Positions 36,666 to 45,342 of a stretch of DNA of 64,000 bases are shown one piece after another; the stretch's first letter is position 1; every line of letters begins with the position of its first letter. The position numbers and the translations under genes were made by a program. The DNA is from JAAYVZ01 sp035384965. Lineage in GTDB: Bacteria > Acidobacteriota > Thermoanaerobaculia > Thermoanaerobaculales > Thermoanaerobaculaceae. The stretch covers positions 1 to 64,000 of the forward strand of contig DAOOJE010000019.1 of the NCBI GenBank assembly GCA_035384965.1. The letters are read 5' to 3'. Below the pieces are notes generated by a model. It made no database searches and had not been told where the DNA came from. It saw nothing but the letters and a program-made list of their open reading frames with translations.

Positions 36666-37642
36666 GGCCCCTCCAGTCGCCCGAGGTCGAGGCGCAGCGC
36701 CGTTTCCCCGGCGAGCACCACCTGGGTTTCTCGCACCCCCTCGGCACCGCCCCACACCAGCCGGTAGCGGCCGGCGAGCAGACCCGAGAACACCACCTCC
36801 CCGCTGCCCCTCGCGACCCGGCGCGCGCCGTCGGGCCCGTACAGCGCCGCCCAGAACTCGCTGCCAGGGCGACGCGTCACCACGCGCACGGACGCGCCGC
36901 GAAGCGGCGGCTGACGGAGCCGGTTTCGCATCGGGAGCGACGCGAACCCCCGCTCGTCGATTACCAGCGTGCGGATTCCGGCCAGGCTCGCCCCTTCGCC
37001 GGCGCCCCGCATCGGGATGTAGCGCACCGAGAGGATCCCGACCGCGACGCCGGGGTCGAACGGAACCCAGCCGAGCCTGCCGAGCCACGCCTCGCCCCAG
37101 CGATGCCAGCGCGCCCCCCGCTCCCCCACGACCACGCCGTGCACCACCCGCGCCGGCACACCTGCGGCCCGCAGCAGCCCCACCGCGACGTTGGCCCGTC
37201 CGGAGCACCGCCCGCGCCCGCGGGCCAGCACGCTCGCGGCGTCCTGCGCCCCGCTGTCGGCCTCGTCGAGAGCGATGCGGGCCGACACCAGCTCCACGAC
37301 GCGGCGCGTCGCGTCCCAGGCGTCGAGGCTGCGGCGACGAATCTCGAGGATCTCGGGGGGCACCGCGAAGCCGGGAGGGAGCGCCAGGCTGGCCGGGTCA
37401 CCGGTGTCGTCCGGCCGCACCGCAGCGAGGGCCGGCGGCCGGCCGAGCGGCCCGGGCTCGGAGGTGACGGTCACGAGCGCCCCCACGCCTTGCCGCTCGA
37501 TGCCGACCACCAACCCCCCGCGCGCGCCGCTCGAAACCTGGGCGGCGAGGGGGGTCGGAAACCAGTAGTGTGCCTCGTCGGCCAGCGCCGGCTGGGGCAG
37601 CCATAGACCCGCGGCGGCGAGCGCGACGGCGAGCCCCCGCAC
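36662..37642 (-). CDS. Transglutaminase-like periplasmic protein
   Basis: 326 residues from GTG 37642. Signal peptide VRGLAVALAAAGLWLPQPALAD. The transglutaminase core is in the middle: cysteine in GRGRCSGRANVAVGLLRAAG, histidine in WHRWGEAWL and aspartate in WVPFDPG form the Cys-His-Asp triad. A C-terminal beta domain (GEVVFSGLLAGRYRLVWG) resembles a carboxypeptidase-regulatory-like fold. Proteins of this type act as cysteine proteases or peptide-modifying enzymes in the periplasm. It lies two bases after nusB. Confidence 0.8.
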   Translation of the reverse strand: MRGLAVALAAAGLWLPQPALADEAHYWFPTPLAAQVSSGARGGLVVGIERQGVGALVTVTSEPGPLGRPPALAAVRPDDTGDPASLALPPGFAVPPEILEIRRRSLDAWDATRRVVELVSARIALDEADSGAQDAASVLARGRGRCSGRANVAVGLLRAAGVPARVVHGVVVGERGARWHRWGEAWLGRLGWVPFDPGVAVGILSVRYIPMRGAGEGASLAGIRTLVIDERGFASLPMRNRLRQPPLRGASVRVVTRRPGSEFWAALYGPDGARRVARGSGEVVFSGLLAGRYRLVWGGAEGVRETQVVLAGETALRLDLGRLEGP

Positions 37643-37644
37643 TG

Positions 37645-38058
37645 CTACTCCACCGGCCGCCCCCGGTGCAGGAACCCGTCGAGGACGCCGTTCACGAACT
37701 GGCTCGAACGCTCGCTGCCGAACCGCTTGGCGATCTCCACCGCTTCGTCGATCACCACCGCAGGCGGCGTGTCGGGCGAGTACAGCAGCTCGAACATCGC
37801 GAGCCTCAGGATGTTGCGGTCCACGGCAGCCATCCGGTCGAGGCGCCAGTTGTCGGCCTGCTCGGCCAGCCTGGCGTCGATCTCCTCCTGCCGCTCGATG
37901 GCGCCGCGTGCCAGTGCCGCCGCGAACTCCCGCGTCGCCTGCGGCGCCTGCTGCAGCTCCTCGAACGACGCCACGATGGTCTCCACCGGGTTGCCCGCCA
38001 GCTCGTGCTGGTACAGCATCTGGAGCGCCAGCTCACGGCCGCGCCGCCGCATCCCCAT
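37645..38058 (-). CDS. nusB: Transcription antitermination factor NusB
   Basis: 137 residues, all-helical NusB fold. RRRGRELALQMLYQHELAG at the N-terminus, DRMAAVDRNILRLAMFELLY in the middle and VVIDEAVEIAKRFGSERSSQFVNGVLDG at the C-terminus are classic. NusB with NusE starts antitermination complexes on rRNA operons. ATG 38058 or the one two codons later are both possible. The ribH-nusB order with a three-base gap is the common bacterial arrangement. Confidence 0.96.
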   Translation of the reverse strand: MGMRRRGRELALQMLYQHELAGNPVETIVASFEELQQAPQATREFAAALARGAIERQEEIDARLAEQADNWRLDRMAAVDRNILRLAMFELLYSPDTPPAVVIDEAVEIAKRFGSERSSQFVNGVLDGFLHRGRPVE

Positions 38059-38061
38059 GCT

Positions 38062-38532
38062 TCACTCCCCGAGGCGGCGATACAGCTGCACCATCTCGAC
38101 CGCCGCCAGCGCCGCCTGCCATCCCTTGTTGCCAGCCTTGGTGCCCGAGCGCTCGATTGCCTGCTCGAGGTTTTCGGTCGTGAGCACCCCGAACGAGACC
38201 GGCACGCCGGAGGACAGCGCTGCCTGGGCGAGCCCCTTGCTGGTCTCGGCGGCGATGTACTCGAAGTGCGGCGTGTCGCCGCGAATCAGCACGCCGAGCG
38301 CGATCACCGCGTCCACCTTGCCGGAGCGCGCCAGCCGGTCCGCTGCCATCGGCAGCTCCCACGAGCCCGGCACCTTCACGAGCACAACGTCCTCGTCGCG
38401 GGCGCCGTGGCGCGTCAGGCAGTCCACTGCCCCCTCCAGCAGCCGCCCGGTGAGCAGGTCGTTGAAACGGCTCACCACGATGCCGAAGCGCAGGCCCTTC
38501 GCGTCGAGTACTCCTTCGTACGTGCGCGGCAT
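38062..38532 (-). CDS. ribH: 6,7-dimethyl-8-ribityllumazine synthase
   Basis: 156 residues. RibH condenses 5-amino-6-ribitylamino-uracil with dihydroxybutanone phosphate in riboflavin synthesis and forms icosahedral or pentameric shells. Motifs: FGIVVSRFN, KVPGSWELPMAA, VIALGVLIRGDTPHFEYIA (catalytic histidine in PHFE), VSFGVLTTENLEQAIERSG and GNKGWQAALAAVEM. Start ATG 38532. No other riboflavin genes are in this window. Confidence 0.96.
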   Translation of the reverse strand: MPRTYEGVLDAKGLRFGIVVSRFNDLLTGRLLEGAVDCLTRHGARDEDVVLVKVPGSWELPMAADRLARSGKVDAVIALGVLIRGDTPHFEYIAAETSKGLAQAALSSGVPVSFGVLTTENLEQAIERSGTKAGNKGWQAALAAVEMVQLYRRLGE

Positions 38533-38652
38533 GTAACTCTCCCGCCGCCATTCTACCCCGTTCCCCGAAGCCGTCGTCGGACGCCGAAGGCGCTTTCCTC
38601 CGCTGGCCTTCGACCTTCGCCTCCGAGCCTTCACCGGGGCGCGAGACGGCTT

Positions 38653-38913
38653 TCAGGCGCCCGGCTGCCAGAGCTCGTCGGCCGACCCGCCGTACATCGA
38701 CGGCACCTTGGACCCCATCGGCCGCAGGTCGACCGAGAGCTGCCCGCGGTGGGGGATGCCGTGCGCGCTGACGAACGAGATGTGCGCCGCGTTGGGGAGC
38801 TGGAACGCCCCGTAGAAGTCCACGATCTCGGCCAGGTCGGCCGGAGCGAGCGCCTTGACCCGCCCGAGCGCCCGCGGCAGCTCGCGGTCGTACGGCTCGA
38901 GCAGGTCGGACAC
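38653..38913 (-). CDS. Small hypothetical protein
   Basis: 86 residues from GTG 38913. Not recognised. The composition looks like a real soluble protein (LLEPYDRELPRALGRVKAL, then IVDFYGAFQLPNAAHISF, and RGQLSVDLRPMGSKVPSMYG) and codon third positions are G/C rich as in neighbouring genes. AAGGA lies upstream. It fills the gap between ribH and the VWA-FHA gene. No signal peptide, membrane segment or known motif is visible. Confidence 0.5.
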   Translation of the reverse strand: MSDLLEPYDRELPRALGRVKALAPADLAEIVDFYGAFQLPNAAHISFVSAHGIPHRGQLSVDLRPMGSKVPSMYGGSADELWQPGA

Positions 38914-38985
38914 CGTCGTGGGTTTTTCCTTTTCTCCACCATCGAGAGGACGCCGTCCGCCGGGCGCGGCCCGGTGCCCTCCGCG

Positions 38986-40281
38986 CTACGCGGTCCGCAC
39001 GAGCTGCGTGCGGAACTGGCACTCCACCTGCCCAGCCATGATCGTGTCGCCGTTGTGGAGCTTGTGCACCCGCACCCGCTCGCCGTTGACGAACGTGCCG
39101 TTCGAGGAGTCCAGGTCGACGACGTAGAACTCCTCGCCCTTGGGGACGATCTTGAAGTGCTGCGCCGACACCGATGGGTCGTCGAGCGTGATGCTGTTGA
39201 CCCTGGCCGCGCGCCCCACCGCCACGACGTGCTCCGGGTTGAGGGCGTAGCTGCGCTGCGGCCCGCGCGGCGAGCGCACCACGAGGATGATCTGCTCGGA
39301 AAGCGCCAGCGTCTTCTCGAGCCTTTCCTCGAGCGGCGCCTTGTCGAACACGGAGGGATCCAGCGCCAGCTCCTCCTCGGCCATTGGCTTGGCAGGCGGC
39401 GCCGCAATGGCTTCCTGCTCGGCCCGGCGCAGGTCCAGGCGGTCGATCTTGCACGCCGAGCACTCGGTTTCCCACGCCGCCATCGGCCGCCCGCAGTCAG
39501 GGCAGGTGGGGCCCGCCGCGGCCGACTTGCGGCGCCACGCCAGCACACCGAACACCAGCGCCGCCACCGCCACCGCACCTAGCCCGAGCACGAGCCAGTC
39601 AGGACCGCTCGCGCTCCGTGCCGGCGGCGCCGGGGTCGGGACGATTTCGGGCACGGGGGTCGGCGGCGGCGCCGGAGTGGGGGGCAGCGCCCGCTCCACC
39701 GCGGTTCGCGCGTGGCCGACCGCACCCGCGAGGGCGGCAGACTGCACCTGGCCCACGGGACCGAGGTACTGCCCGCCCGACAACACGGCCAGGCGCCGCA
39801 GCGCCCGAGCGTCCACCGTGTGGCCCGTGCCGGCGGCCACGATCCTCACCTGGCGGGCGGCCAGCAGCGTCGCCAGATCGCTCATCGTGGCCGCGGAGCC
39901 CTCGTCGCGCCCATCGGTGACGAGGACGATCACCCCGCCCGCAGGCAGCTCGCGGGCCGCCGTCACCAGCGCGTCGAGCAGCACGGTGGTCTTGCCGGCG
40001 GGCACGATGCGGCCGAGCGCTTCCGCGGCTCGTGCCGGCGAGCCGGGAAGCGGGACCACCCAGCGCGGGGCGTCGTTGAACTCCATGACCCCTGCCGGCG
40101 TGCCGGCCGGCAGCGAGGCGAGCACGGGTCGCACCAGGCTCGCCGCCGCCGCCAGCTCCTCGGGCTTGAGCGAGCGGCTGCTGTCCACCGCCACGACGAG
40201 GGGGATGCCCTCCTCGGCCGCAGCGCCCCCCGCGACCGCCAGGACCACGAGAACCGTACCGAGCACGCGCCGAAGCCTCAT
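38986..40281 (-). CDS. Membrane-anchored VWA-FHA protein with zinc ribbon
   Basis: 431 residues. A signal peptide (VLGTVLVVLAVAGGAAAEE) precedes an extracytoplasmic von Willebrand A domain with the metal site DSSRS (DxSxS) and TDGRDEG. A proline-rich spacer (PTPAPPPTPVPEIVPTP) leads to one membrane helix (VLGLGAVAVAALVFGVLAW). The cytoplasmic part has a zinc ribbon (CPDCGRPM...CSACK) and an FHA domain (VGRAARVNSITLDDPSVSA, DSSNGTFVNGERV). The layout suggests outside sensing or adhesion linked to phosphothreonine recognition inside; that link is inferred. No kinase gene is adjacent. Confidence 0.83.
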   Translation of the reverse strand: MRLRRVLGTVLVVLAVAGGAAAEEGIPLVVAVDSSRSLKPEELAAAASLVRPVLASLPAGTPAGVMEFNDAPRWVVPLPGSPARAAEALGRIVPAGKTTVLLDALVTAARELPAGGVIVLVTDGRDEGSAATMSDLATLLAARQVRIVAAGTGHTVDARALRRLAVLSGGQYLGPVGQVQSAALAGAVGHARTAVERALPPTPAPPPTPVPEIVPTPAPPARSASGPDWLVLGLGAVAVAALVFGVLAWRRKSAAAGPTCPDCGRPMAAWETECSACKIDRLDLRRAEQEAIAAPPAKPMAEEELALDPSVFDKAPLEERLEKTLALSEQIILVVRSPRGPQRSYALNPEHVVAVGRAARVNSITLDDPSVSAQHFKIVPKGEEFYVVDLDSSNGTFVNGERVRVHKLHNGDTIMAGQVECQFRTQLVRTA

Positions 40282-40331
40282 CCTGCACCCCCAGGAAAGC
40301 CTAACAGATTGGAAGGGAAGAGACAGGGCTT

Positions 40332-40817
40332 TCACCTCTCCCTGATGTGGTCGCCGCCGGCGATCATGCGGACCGCGTGCGGCAGCACCGTCACCAGCGC
40401 GTCCATGCCGTCCCGGACAGCCTTGAGGCTGCCGGGGAGGTTGACGATGAGCGTGTTCCCGCGCAACCCGGCCTCGCCGCGTGACAGGCACGCGTGAGGG
40501 GTCTTCTTGAGTCCCTCGGCGCGCACCAGCTCGGCGATCCCCGGCGCCCGGCGCTCGACCACAGAAAGCGTCGCCTCGGGGGTCACGTCCCGCGGCGAGA
40601 ACCCCGTGCCGCCAGTGGTGACCACCACGTCCACGCCGAGCTCGTCCGCCCAGCGGCGCAGCGCTGCCGCGATGGCGGCGGCATCGTCGGGCACCACGAG
40701 CAGCTCGACGATCTCGAACCCGGCCTCGCGCAGCCGCCCGACAATGTGCGGGCCGCTCGTGTCGGCGGCCTCGCCGCGCGCGCAGCGGTCCGAGCAGGTC
40801 AGTACCGCCGCCCTCAC
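40332..40817 (-). CDS. mogA: Molybdopterin adenylyltransferase MoaB/MogA family
   Basis: 161 residues. MoaB/MogA enzymes adenylylate molybdopterin before metal insertion by MoeA. The fold motifs are clear: AVLTCSDRCARGEAADTSGP, VVVTTGGTGFSPRDVTPEAT and NLPGSLKAVRDGMDAL. Start GTG 40817 overlaps the MOSC stop (GTGA). It is the last gene of the moeA-moaA-moaC-MOSC-mogA run on this strand. Whether the orthologous name is mogA or moaB cannot be decided from sequence alone. Confidence 0.88.
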   Translation of the reverse strand: MRAAVLTCSDRCARGEAADTSGPHIVGRLREAGFEIVELLVVPDDAAAIAAALRRWADELGVDVVVTTGGTGFSPRDVTPEATLSVVERRAPGIAELVRAEGLKKTPHACLSRGEAGLRGNTLIVNLPGSLKAVRDGMDALVTVLPHAVRMIAGGDHIRER

Positions 40818-41272
40818 GCCACCACCCCTGCTTCGACGCGCACGGCGTCGCCCGGCTGCACCGGCCCCCCGACCACCACTCTCGCGAAGATCCCCTCGCG
40901 CGGCATGACACAGTCGCCCACCTGCCGCCGGATGTCACACCCCAGGTGGCACGCCTTGCCGATTTGAGTCACCTCGAGCACGACCACATCGCCCACCGTC
41001 AGCCGCGTGCCGACCGGCAGCGTCCAGACGTCGAGGCCGTCGACCGTCAGGTTTTCCGCAAAGTCGCCCGGCGCCAGCTCGAGCCCGGCCCGCCGCATCT
41101 TCTCGATGCTCGAGGCCGACAGCAGGCTCACCTGCCGGTGCCACTCCCCCGCGTGCGCGTCGCCCGCGAGGCCGTGCCCGACGCGCAGCTCGGCTCGCGG
41201 CACGGGCGTCTTGCGCGTCCCCGTCGCCGCCGAGACGTTGACCGAAATCACGATACCGCTTTCAGTTCTCAT
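40814..41272 (-). CDS. MOSC domain protein
   Basis: 152 residues, essentially one MOSC domain, a fold that binds molybdenum cofactor or transfers sulfur. ELRVGHGLAGDAHAG, HRQVSLLSASSIEKM, GDFAENLTVDGLDV and QIGKACHLGC with the conserved cysteine are family signs. Stand-alone MOSC proteins within Moco operons are common; the exact step is unknown. Start ATG 41272 with AGGAAGG upstream. GTGA overlap with mogA. Confidence 0.88.
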   Translation of the reverse strand: MRTESGIVISVNVSAATGTRKTPVPRAELRVGHGLAGDAHAGEWHRQVSLLSASSIEKMRRAGLELAPGDFAENLTVDGLDVWTLPVGTRLTVGDVVVLEVTQIGKACHLGCDIRRQVGDCVMPREGIFARVVVGGPVQPGDAVRVEAGVVA

Positions 41273-41347
41273 ACTCGTGACGCCTTCCTGCTCTCGACCA
41301 GCGCCATCGCGGGGAAACGGAGTCTCCTGGACCAGCGGTCGGCCATT

Positions 41348-41827
41348 TCACTGTCCGACCCACTCCCCGCTGCGCCCGCCCGACTTGCGCACCAGCCGCA
41401 CATCGGTGATCCGGATTCCCCGCTCGACCGCCTTGCACATGTCGTACACCGTAAGCGCCGCGACCGTCACCGCCGTGAGCGCCTCCATTTCGACGCCGGT
41501 CTCGCCGCGGGTCCGACACGTCGCCTCGATCTCGACGCACGAACCCGCCTCGTCGAGACTCGCCGCCACCTCGACGTGGGTGAGTGCCAGCGGGTGGCAA
41601 AGCGGGATCAGCTCGGCGGTGCGCTTGGCGGCCTGAATCCCGGCGACCTGGGCGAGGGTGAGGACGTCCCCCTTCCTGAGCGTCCCGTCACGGACCAGCG
41701 CGAACGTCGCCGGCGCCAGCAGCACGCACGCCCGAGCCGTCGCCTCCCGCACCGTCGCGAGCTTGTCCGACACGTCGACCATGTGGGCCCGGCCCTGCTC
41801 GTCGAGGTGGGTCAGCCGGTCCGTCAT
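41348..41827 (-). CDS. moaC: Cyclic pyranopterin monophosphate synthase
   Basis: 159 residues. MoaC converts the MoaA product 3',8-cyclo-7,8-dihydro-GTP into cyclic pyranopterin monophosphate. Signature segments: HMVDVSDKLATVREA, VAGIQAAKRTAELIPLCHPL, EVEATCRTRGETGVEMEALT read here as IEATCRTRGETGVEMEAL, and VYDMCKAVERG, ending KSGGRSGEW. Start ATG 41827, one base after the moaA stop at 41829. Confidence 0.96.
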   Translation of the reverse strand: MTDRLTHLDEQGRAHMVDVSDKLATVREATARACVLLAPATFALVRDGTLRKGDVLTLAQVAGIQAAKRTAELIPLCHPLALTHVEVAASLDEAGSCVEIEATCRTRGETGVEMEALTAVTVAALTVYDMCKAVERGIRITDVRLVRKSGGRSGEWVGQ

Positions 41828-41828
41828 C

Positions 41829-42797
41829 TCACCCTCCGATTTGCGACATCCGGCGTCCCAGCTCGCCCGTCTCGTCCGCCATGCGCCGCGGCTTCTCGCA
41901 CATGGCGCGCCCGAGTAGCGCCCTCAGCGCATCGGGGTCGGGCCGCGGGCGCAGCGCCGGCTTGAGGTCGATTTCCTGCGGCGAGAGCAGGCAGAGCCGG
42001 AGCGTGCCGTCGGCGGTGAGCCGCAGGCGGTTGCAGCCGTGGCAAAAGTGCTCGCTCACCGGGGTGATGCAGGCTATGCGCCCCGGCGAGCCCGGCCGCC
42101 GGAGAGCCCGCTGCGCCGGCCCCGCCCCCGGCAGCGGCTCCACCTCCTCCCACGGCCCCAGCGCCAGCAGGCGCTCGAGCACCGTGCTGGCCGGCACGAA
42201 GTAGCGGCGCGGGTCCTCGGGGCCGATCGGCATGTACTCGATGAAGCGGACCTCCACCGGCAACCGCTCCGTCAGCGCCACGAACGGCGTCGGGTCGTCG
42301 TTGAGGCCGCGCAGCAGCACGACGTTGACCTTCACCGGCGCGAAGCCGTGCGCCAGCGCGGCCTCGAGCCCGCGCAGGGCGTCCTTGAGCTCGCCTCCGC
42401 GCGTGAGGTGCCGGTACGCCGCGGCGTCCAGGCTCGGAAGCCCGATGTTGACCCGCGCCAGCCCGGCCTCGCGCAGCTCCCCCGCGAAGGCGGCCAGCAA
42501 CGTGCCGTTGGTCGTGAGCGTCACCTCGCGGACCCCCTCGACCGCCCGCAGCATGCGCACGAGCTCGGGGCAGCCGCGGCGCACCAGCGGCTCCCCCCCG
42601 GTGAGCCGGACCGCGCCGATTCCCTCGCCCGCCGCGATGCGGACGAACGCCACAATTTCCTCGAAACGCAGCACATCCTCGTGAGCGACCGCCGGCACGC
42701 CGGCCGGCGGCATGCAGTAGCGGCAACGCAGGTTGCACCTGTCGGTCACCGAGATCCGCAGGTAGTCGATGCGGCGAAAGGCAGCGTCGCGCAGCAT
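41829..42797 (-). CDS. moaA: GTP 3',8-cyclase MoaA
   Basis: 322 residues. A radical SAM enzyme that starts molybdenum-cofactor synthesis from GTP. The N-terminal cluster motif is SVTDRCNLRCRYCMPP; the C-terminal cluster is in HFCHGCNRLRLTADG...CLL. The functional double glycine at the extreme C-terminus is present (SQIGG). Start ATG 42797 shares one base with the moeA stop (TGATG). A longer open frame upstream lies over moeA and is a shadow. Confidence 0.96.
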   Translation of the reverse strand: MLRDAAFRRIDYLRISVTDRCNLRCRYCMPPAGVPAVAHEDVLRFEEIVAFVRIAAGEGIGAVRLTGGEPLVRRGCPELVRMLRAVEGVREVTLTTNGTLLAAFAGELREAGLARVNIGLPSLDAAAYRHLTRGGELKDALRGLEAALAHGFAPVKVNVVLLRGLNDDPTPFVALTERLPVEVRFIEYMPIGPEDPRRYFVPASTVLERLLALGPWEEVEPLPGAGPAQRALRRPGSPGRIACITPVSEHFCHGCNRLRLTADGTLRLCLLSPQEIDLKPALRPRPDPDALRALLGRAMCEKPRRMADETGELGRRMSQIGG

Positions 42798-44038
42798 CAG
42801 TGATCCTCGGGCAGCTCGGTCATGTGCAGCAGCACCTCCTCGCCCGGCGCCACCCCCCGGCTCTCCCCGGGCACGACCGCGAGCGCGTTGGCCCGCACCA
42901 TCGACGACAGGATCCCCGACCCTTGCGGGCCGGTCGCCCTCGCCACCAGCCGGTCCCCCTCCTGGCGCGCCACCACCCGCAGAAAGTGCGTCCGGAGGTC
43001 GCCCTCGGCCTTGTCGAAGCCCTCCACCAGCACCGCGGTGCGCACCGGCCTGTGCAGCAGCGCGTGCCCCATCATCCGGCGCAGTGCCGGCCGCACGTAC
43101 TCCTCGAAGCAAATCATGCACGACACCGGGTTGCCCGGCAGGCCCAGCACCGGCTTGCCGTTCCACTCCCAGAACGCCATCGGCTTGCCGGGCTTCTGGC
43201 GCACCCCCCAGAACAGACATTGCGCCCCCAGCTCCTCCAGCACCGCCTTGACGTGGTCCCAGGCCCCCACCGAGACCCCGCCGTTGGTCACTACCACGTC
43301 GGCACAGCCCCACGCCTGTACGAGGGCATCCTGCACCGCCTCGCGGGTGTCGCGCACCCGCGGGAACGGCACCGGCGTCGCGCCGGCCATCCACACCTGC
43401 CCACACAGCGAGTGAATGTTGACATCGCGGATCTGGCCCTCGCTCCGCGTTTCCCCGGCCGCGACCAGTTCGTCGCCGGTGGTCACCACCGCGACCACCG
43501 GGGCCCTTACGACCCTCACCCGAGCGCGGCCCACCGCCGCCAGCAGTCCGAGTTCGGCCGGACGCAGCACGGCCCCCGGCGCGAGCACCGTTTCCCCCGC
43601 TCGCACGTCCTCGCCGGCTCGCCGCACGTTGCCGCCGGCGCGCACCGCACGCCGCACCCACACCGTCCCGGCGGCCATTGCAGTGTGCTCGACGGGCACC
43701 ACCGCGTCGGCGCCCTCCGGCATCCGCGCCCCGGTCATGATCCGCGCTGCCGTGCCGGGCGCCACGCGCACCCTCGCCGCGGTGCCGGCCGGCAGGTCGG
43801 CCAGCACCCGCAGCTCGACAGGGCCTTCGGGGCTAGCCCCGGCGACATCGCCGGCGCGCACCGCGAACCCATCCATCGCCGAGTTGGTGAACGGCGGCAC
43901 GTCCTCCGGCGCCGTCACCACCTCGGCCAGCACCCGCCCCAGTGCGTCGTCGATGTCCCGCTCCTCCGCCGGCAGCACCGCCGTGCGTTCCAGGATTGCC
44001 GCCCGCGCTTCCTCCACCGTGAGCAAGTTTTCAGCCAT
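42797..44038 (-). CDS. moeA: Molybdopterin molybdenumtransferase MoeA
   Basis: 413 residues. MoeA inserts molybdate into adenylylated molybdopterin. Domain marks: VEEARAAIL at the N-terminus, PPFTNSAMDGFAVRAGD, MTGARMPEGADAVVPVE, VVTTGDELV, VTNGGVSVGAWDHVK and LGLPGNPVSCMICFEEYV. The C-terminal domain IV is present. Start ATG 44038 follows a GGTGGAAC sequence. It is preceded by a 167-base structured leader with a terminator-like hairpin (44063-44086), so expression may be controlled by attenuation. Confidence 0.95.
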   Translation of the reverse strand: MAENLLTVEEARAAILERTAVLPAEERDIDDALGRVLAEVVTAPEDVPPFTNSAMDGFAVRAGDVAGASPEGPVELRVLADLPAGTAARVRVAPGTAARIMTGARMPEGADAVVPVEHTAMAAGTVWVRRAVRAGGNVRRAGEDVRAGETVLAPGAVLRPAELGLLAAVGRARVRVVRAPVVAVVTTGDELVAAGETRSEGQIRDVNIHSLCGQVWMAGATPVPFPRVRDTREAVQDALVQAWGCADVVVTNGGVSVGAWDHVKAVLEELGAQCLFWGVRQKPGKPMAFWEWNGKPVLGLPGNPVSCMICFEEYVRPALRRMMGHALLHRPVRTAVLVEGFDKAEGDLRTHFLRVVARQEGDRLVARATGPQGSGILSSMVRANALAVVPGESRGVAPGEEVLLHMTELPEDH

Positions 44039-44205
44039 CACGTTCCACCATTCGTTCACACCAAAAAGGCGGCAGGGCCGGCCGCCCCTCGCCTGCCCCC
44101 TCGAGACGCGGGAGCCGGCACCCGACCCGCGGAACCAGCTCCGGCAGAGGTGAACTTCCACGGCGGCAGCCGGTCACCGTTCCCCCGAGCGGGCACCCTC
44201 GGCCC
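44039..44205 (-). promoter_or_regulatory. Structured leader before moeA (possible Moco-responsive element)
   Basis: This 167-base gap between modC-type ATPase and moeA is very GC-rich. Reading the minus strand, a six-base stem CGCGGG/CCCGCG closes a 13-base loop around 44110-44135, flanked by CTCTGCC and GGCAGG segments that could pair, and then the hairpin plus T5 at 44063-44086. The position before moeA-moaA-moaC would suit a Moco riboswitch (RF01055), but I cannot match its consensus from memory. Confidence 0.3.
44063..44086 (-). terminator. Intrinsic-terminator-like hairpin with T5
   Basis: On the minus strand: GGCGG (44086-44082), a nine-base loop, CCGCC (44072-44068), then TTTTT (44067-44063). 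G-T wobble pairs can lengthen the stem. It either ends the modBC-type unit or acts as an attenuator 25 bases upstream of moeA. Confidence 0.55.
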
Positions 44206-45342
44206 TCAACCAGCGACATTCGATCCCTTTTCGCGGCCCATGTCCACCCTCGCGCCCTGGGCGCCTGGGGCGGGGATGAGGTGCACCGCCGTCGCCTTGA
44301 TGGCAAGGCGCACCTCGACGCCGGGCGCGAGCTGCAGGTCCTCGGCCGAGCGCCGGGTCACCAGCGCCTCCAGCCGCACCCCCACGTCGACCGTCACCCG
44401 TGCCGTGGCCCCCTGCGGCACGACCGCCGACACCCGACCCGCCATCCGGTTGCGCGCCGACTGCTGCTCGAGCCCGCCGTCGCGACCGATCACCACCTCC
44501 TCCGGGCGAATGCAGGCAAGCACCGGTGTTCCGACCTCGACGTCGGCGACCGCCTCCACCACCGCCCCCCCGAGGTCCACCGTGACGACGCCGTCGCGCA
44601 CCGCCGCCACCCGCCCCGACAACGTGTTGCCGGTGCCCACGAACCCCGCCACGAACGGCGTGGCCGGGCGGTAAAACACCTCCGACGGCGACCCCACTTG
44701 CACGATGCGCCCCCTGTCGAGCACCGCCACCCGGTCGGCCACCGCCAGCGCCTCGGCCTGGTCGTGCGTGACCCACAAGCAGCTCACCCCGCGCCGTCGC
44801 AGGATTGCGACCAGATCGCCGCGCAGCCGCAGGCGGATCGGCTCGTCGAGCGCCGCCAGCGGCTCGTCGAGCAGCAACAGCTCCGGCTCCGGCGCCAGCG
44901 CCCGCGCCAGCGCCGTACGCTGCGCCTCGCCGCCCGAGAGCGAGCCCGGCCGCCGGTCCGCCAGGTGGGCGATCCCCAGCAGCTCCAGCAGCTCCCTCAC
45001 CCGCCGCTGGCGTTCGGCCCGCTCGACGCCGCGGACCCGCAACCCGTACTCCACGTTGTCGCCGACCGTCCCGGCGAACAGCAGTGAATCCTGGAACGCC
45101 ATCGCGATCCGCCGCCGCAGGCCGAGCGGCGCCGGCCACCGCACCGCCTCGCCGCGCCAGCGCACCTCTCCCCGCGCCGGGCGCTCCAGCAGGTGCGCCA
45201 CCCGCAGCAGCGTGCTCTTCCCCGCCCCGGTTGGCCCCAGCACCGCGAGGATCTCGCCTGGCTCGACCGCGAGCCGCTCGACGTCGAGAATCGTCCGGCC
45301 GCCGGCCTCGACACTCACGCCCTCGAGCGCCAGCAGGCTCAC
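44206..45342 (-). CDS. modC: Molybdate/tungstate ABC transporter ATP-binding protein
   Basis: 378 residues. ATPase motifs: GPTGAGKSTLLRVAH (Walker A), a Q-loop in AMAFQDSLLFAG, LSGGEAQRTALARAL (signature), LLLLDEPLAALDE (Walker B) and WVTHDQAEAL (H-loop). The C-terminal ~70 residues form a MOP/TOBE oxyanion-binding domain (NRMAGRVSAVVPQGATARV, LAIKATAVHLIP). Start GTG 45342 overlaps the permease stop (GTGA). Molybdate versus tungstate cannot be told apart, but the position just ahead of the Moco operon supports an oxyanion for that cofactor. Confidence 0.88.
   Translation of the reverse strand: MSLLALEGVSVEAGGRTILDVERLAVEPGEILAVLGPTGAGKSTLLRVAHLLERPARGEVRWRGEAVRWPAPLGLRRRIAMAFQDSLLFAGTVGDNVEYGLRVRGVERAERQRRVRELLELLGIAHLADRRPGSLSGGEAQRTALARALAPEPELLLLDEPLAALDEPIRLRLRGDLVAILRRRGVSCLWVTHDQAEALAVADRVAVLDRGRIVQVGSPSEVFYRPATPFVAGFVGTGNTLSGRVAAVRDGVVTVDLGGAVVEAVADVEVGTPVLACIRPEEVVIGRDGGLEQQSARNRMAGRVSAVVPQGATARVTVDVGVRLEALVTRRSAEDLQLAPGVEVRLAIKATAVHLIPAPGAQGARVDMGREKGSNVAG

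Noticed and set aside
38560..38640. Possible hairpin or regulatory element upstream of ribH
   Set aside because: Only short, imperfect complementarity; nothing resembling an FMN riboswitch was seen.
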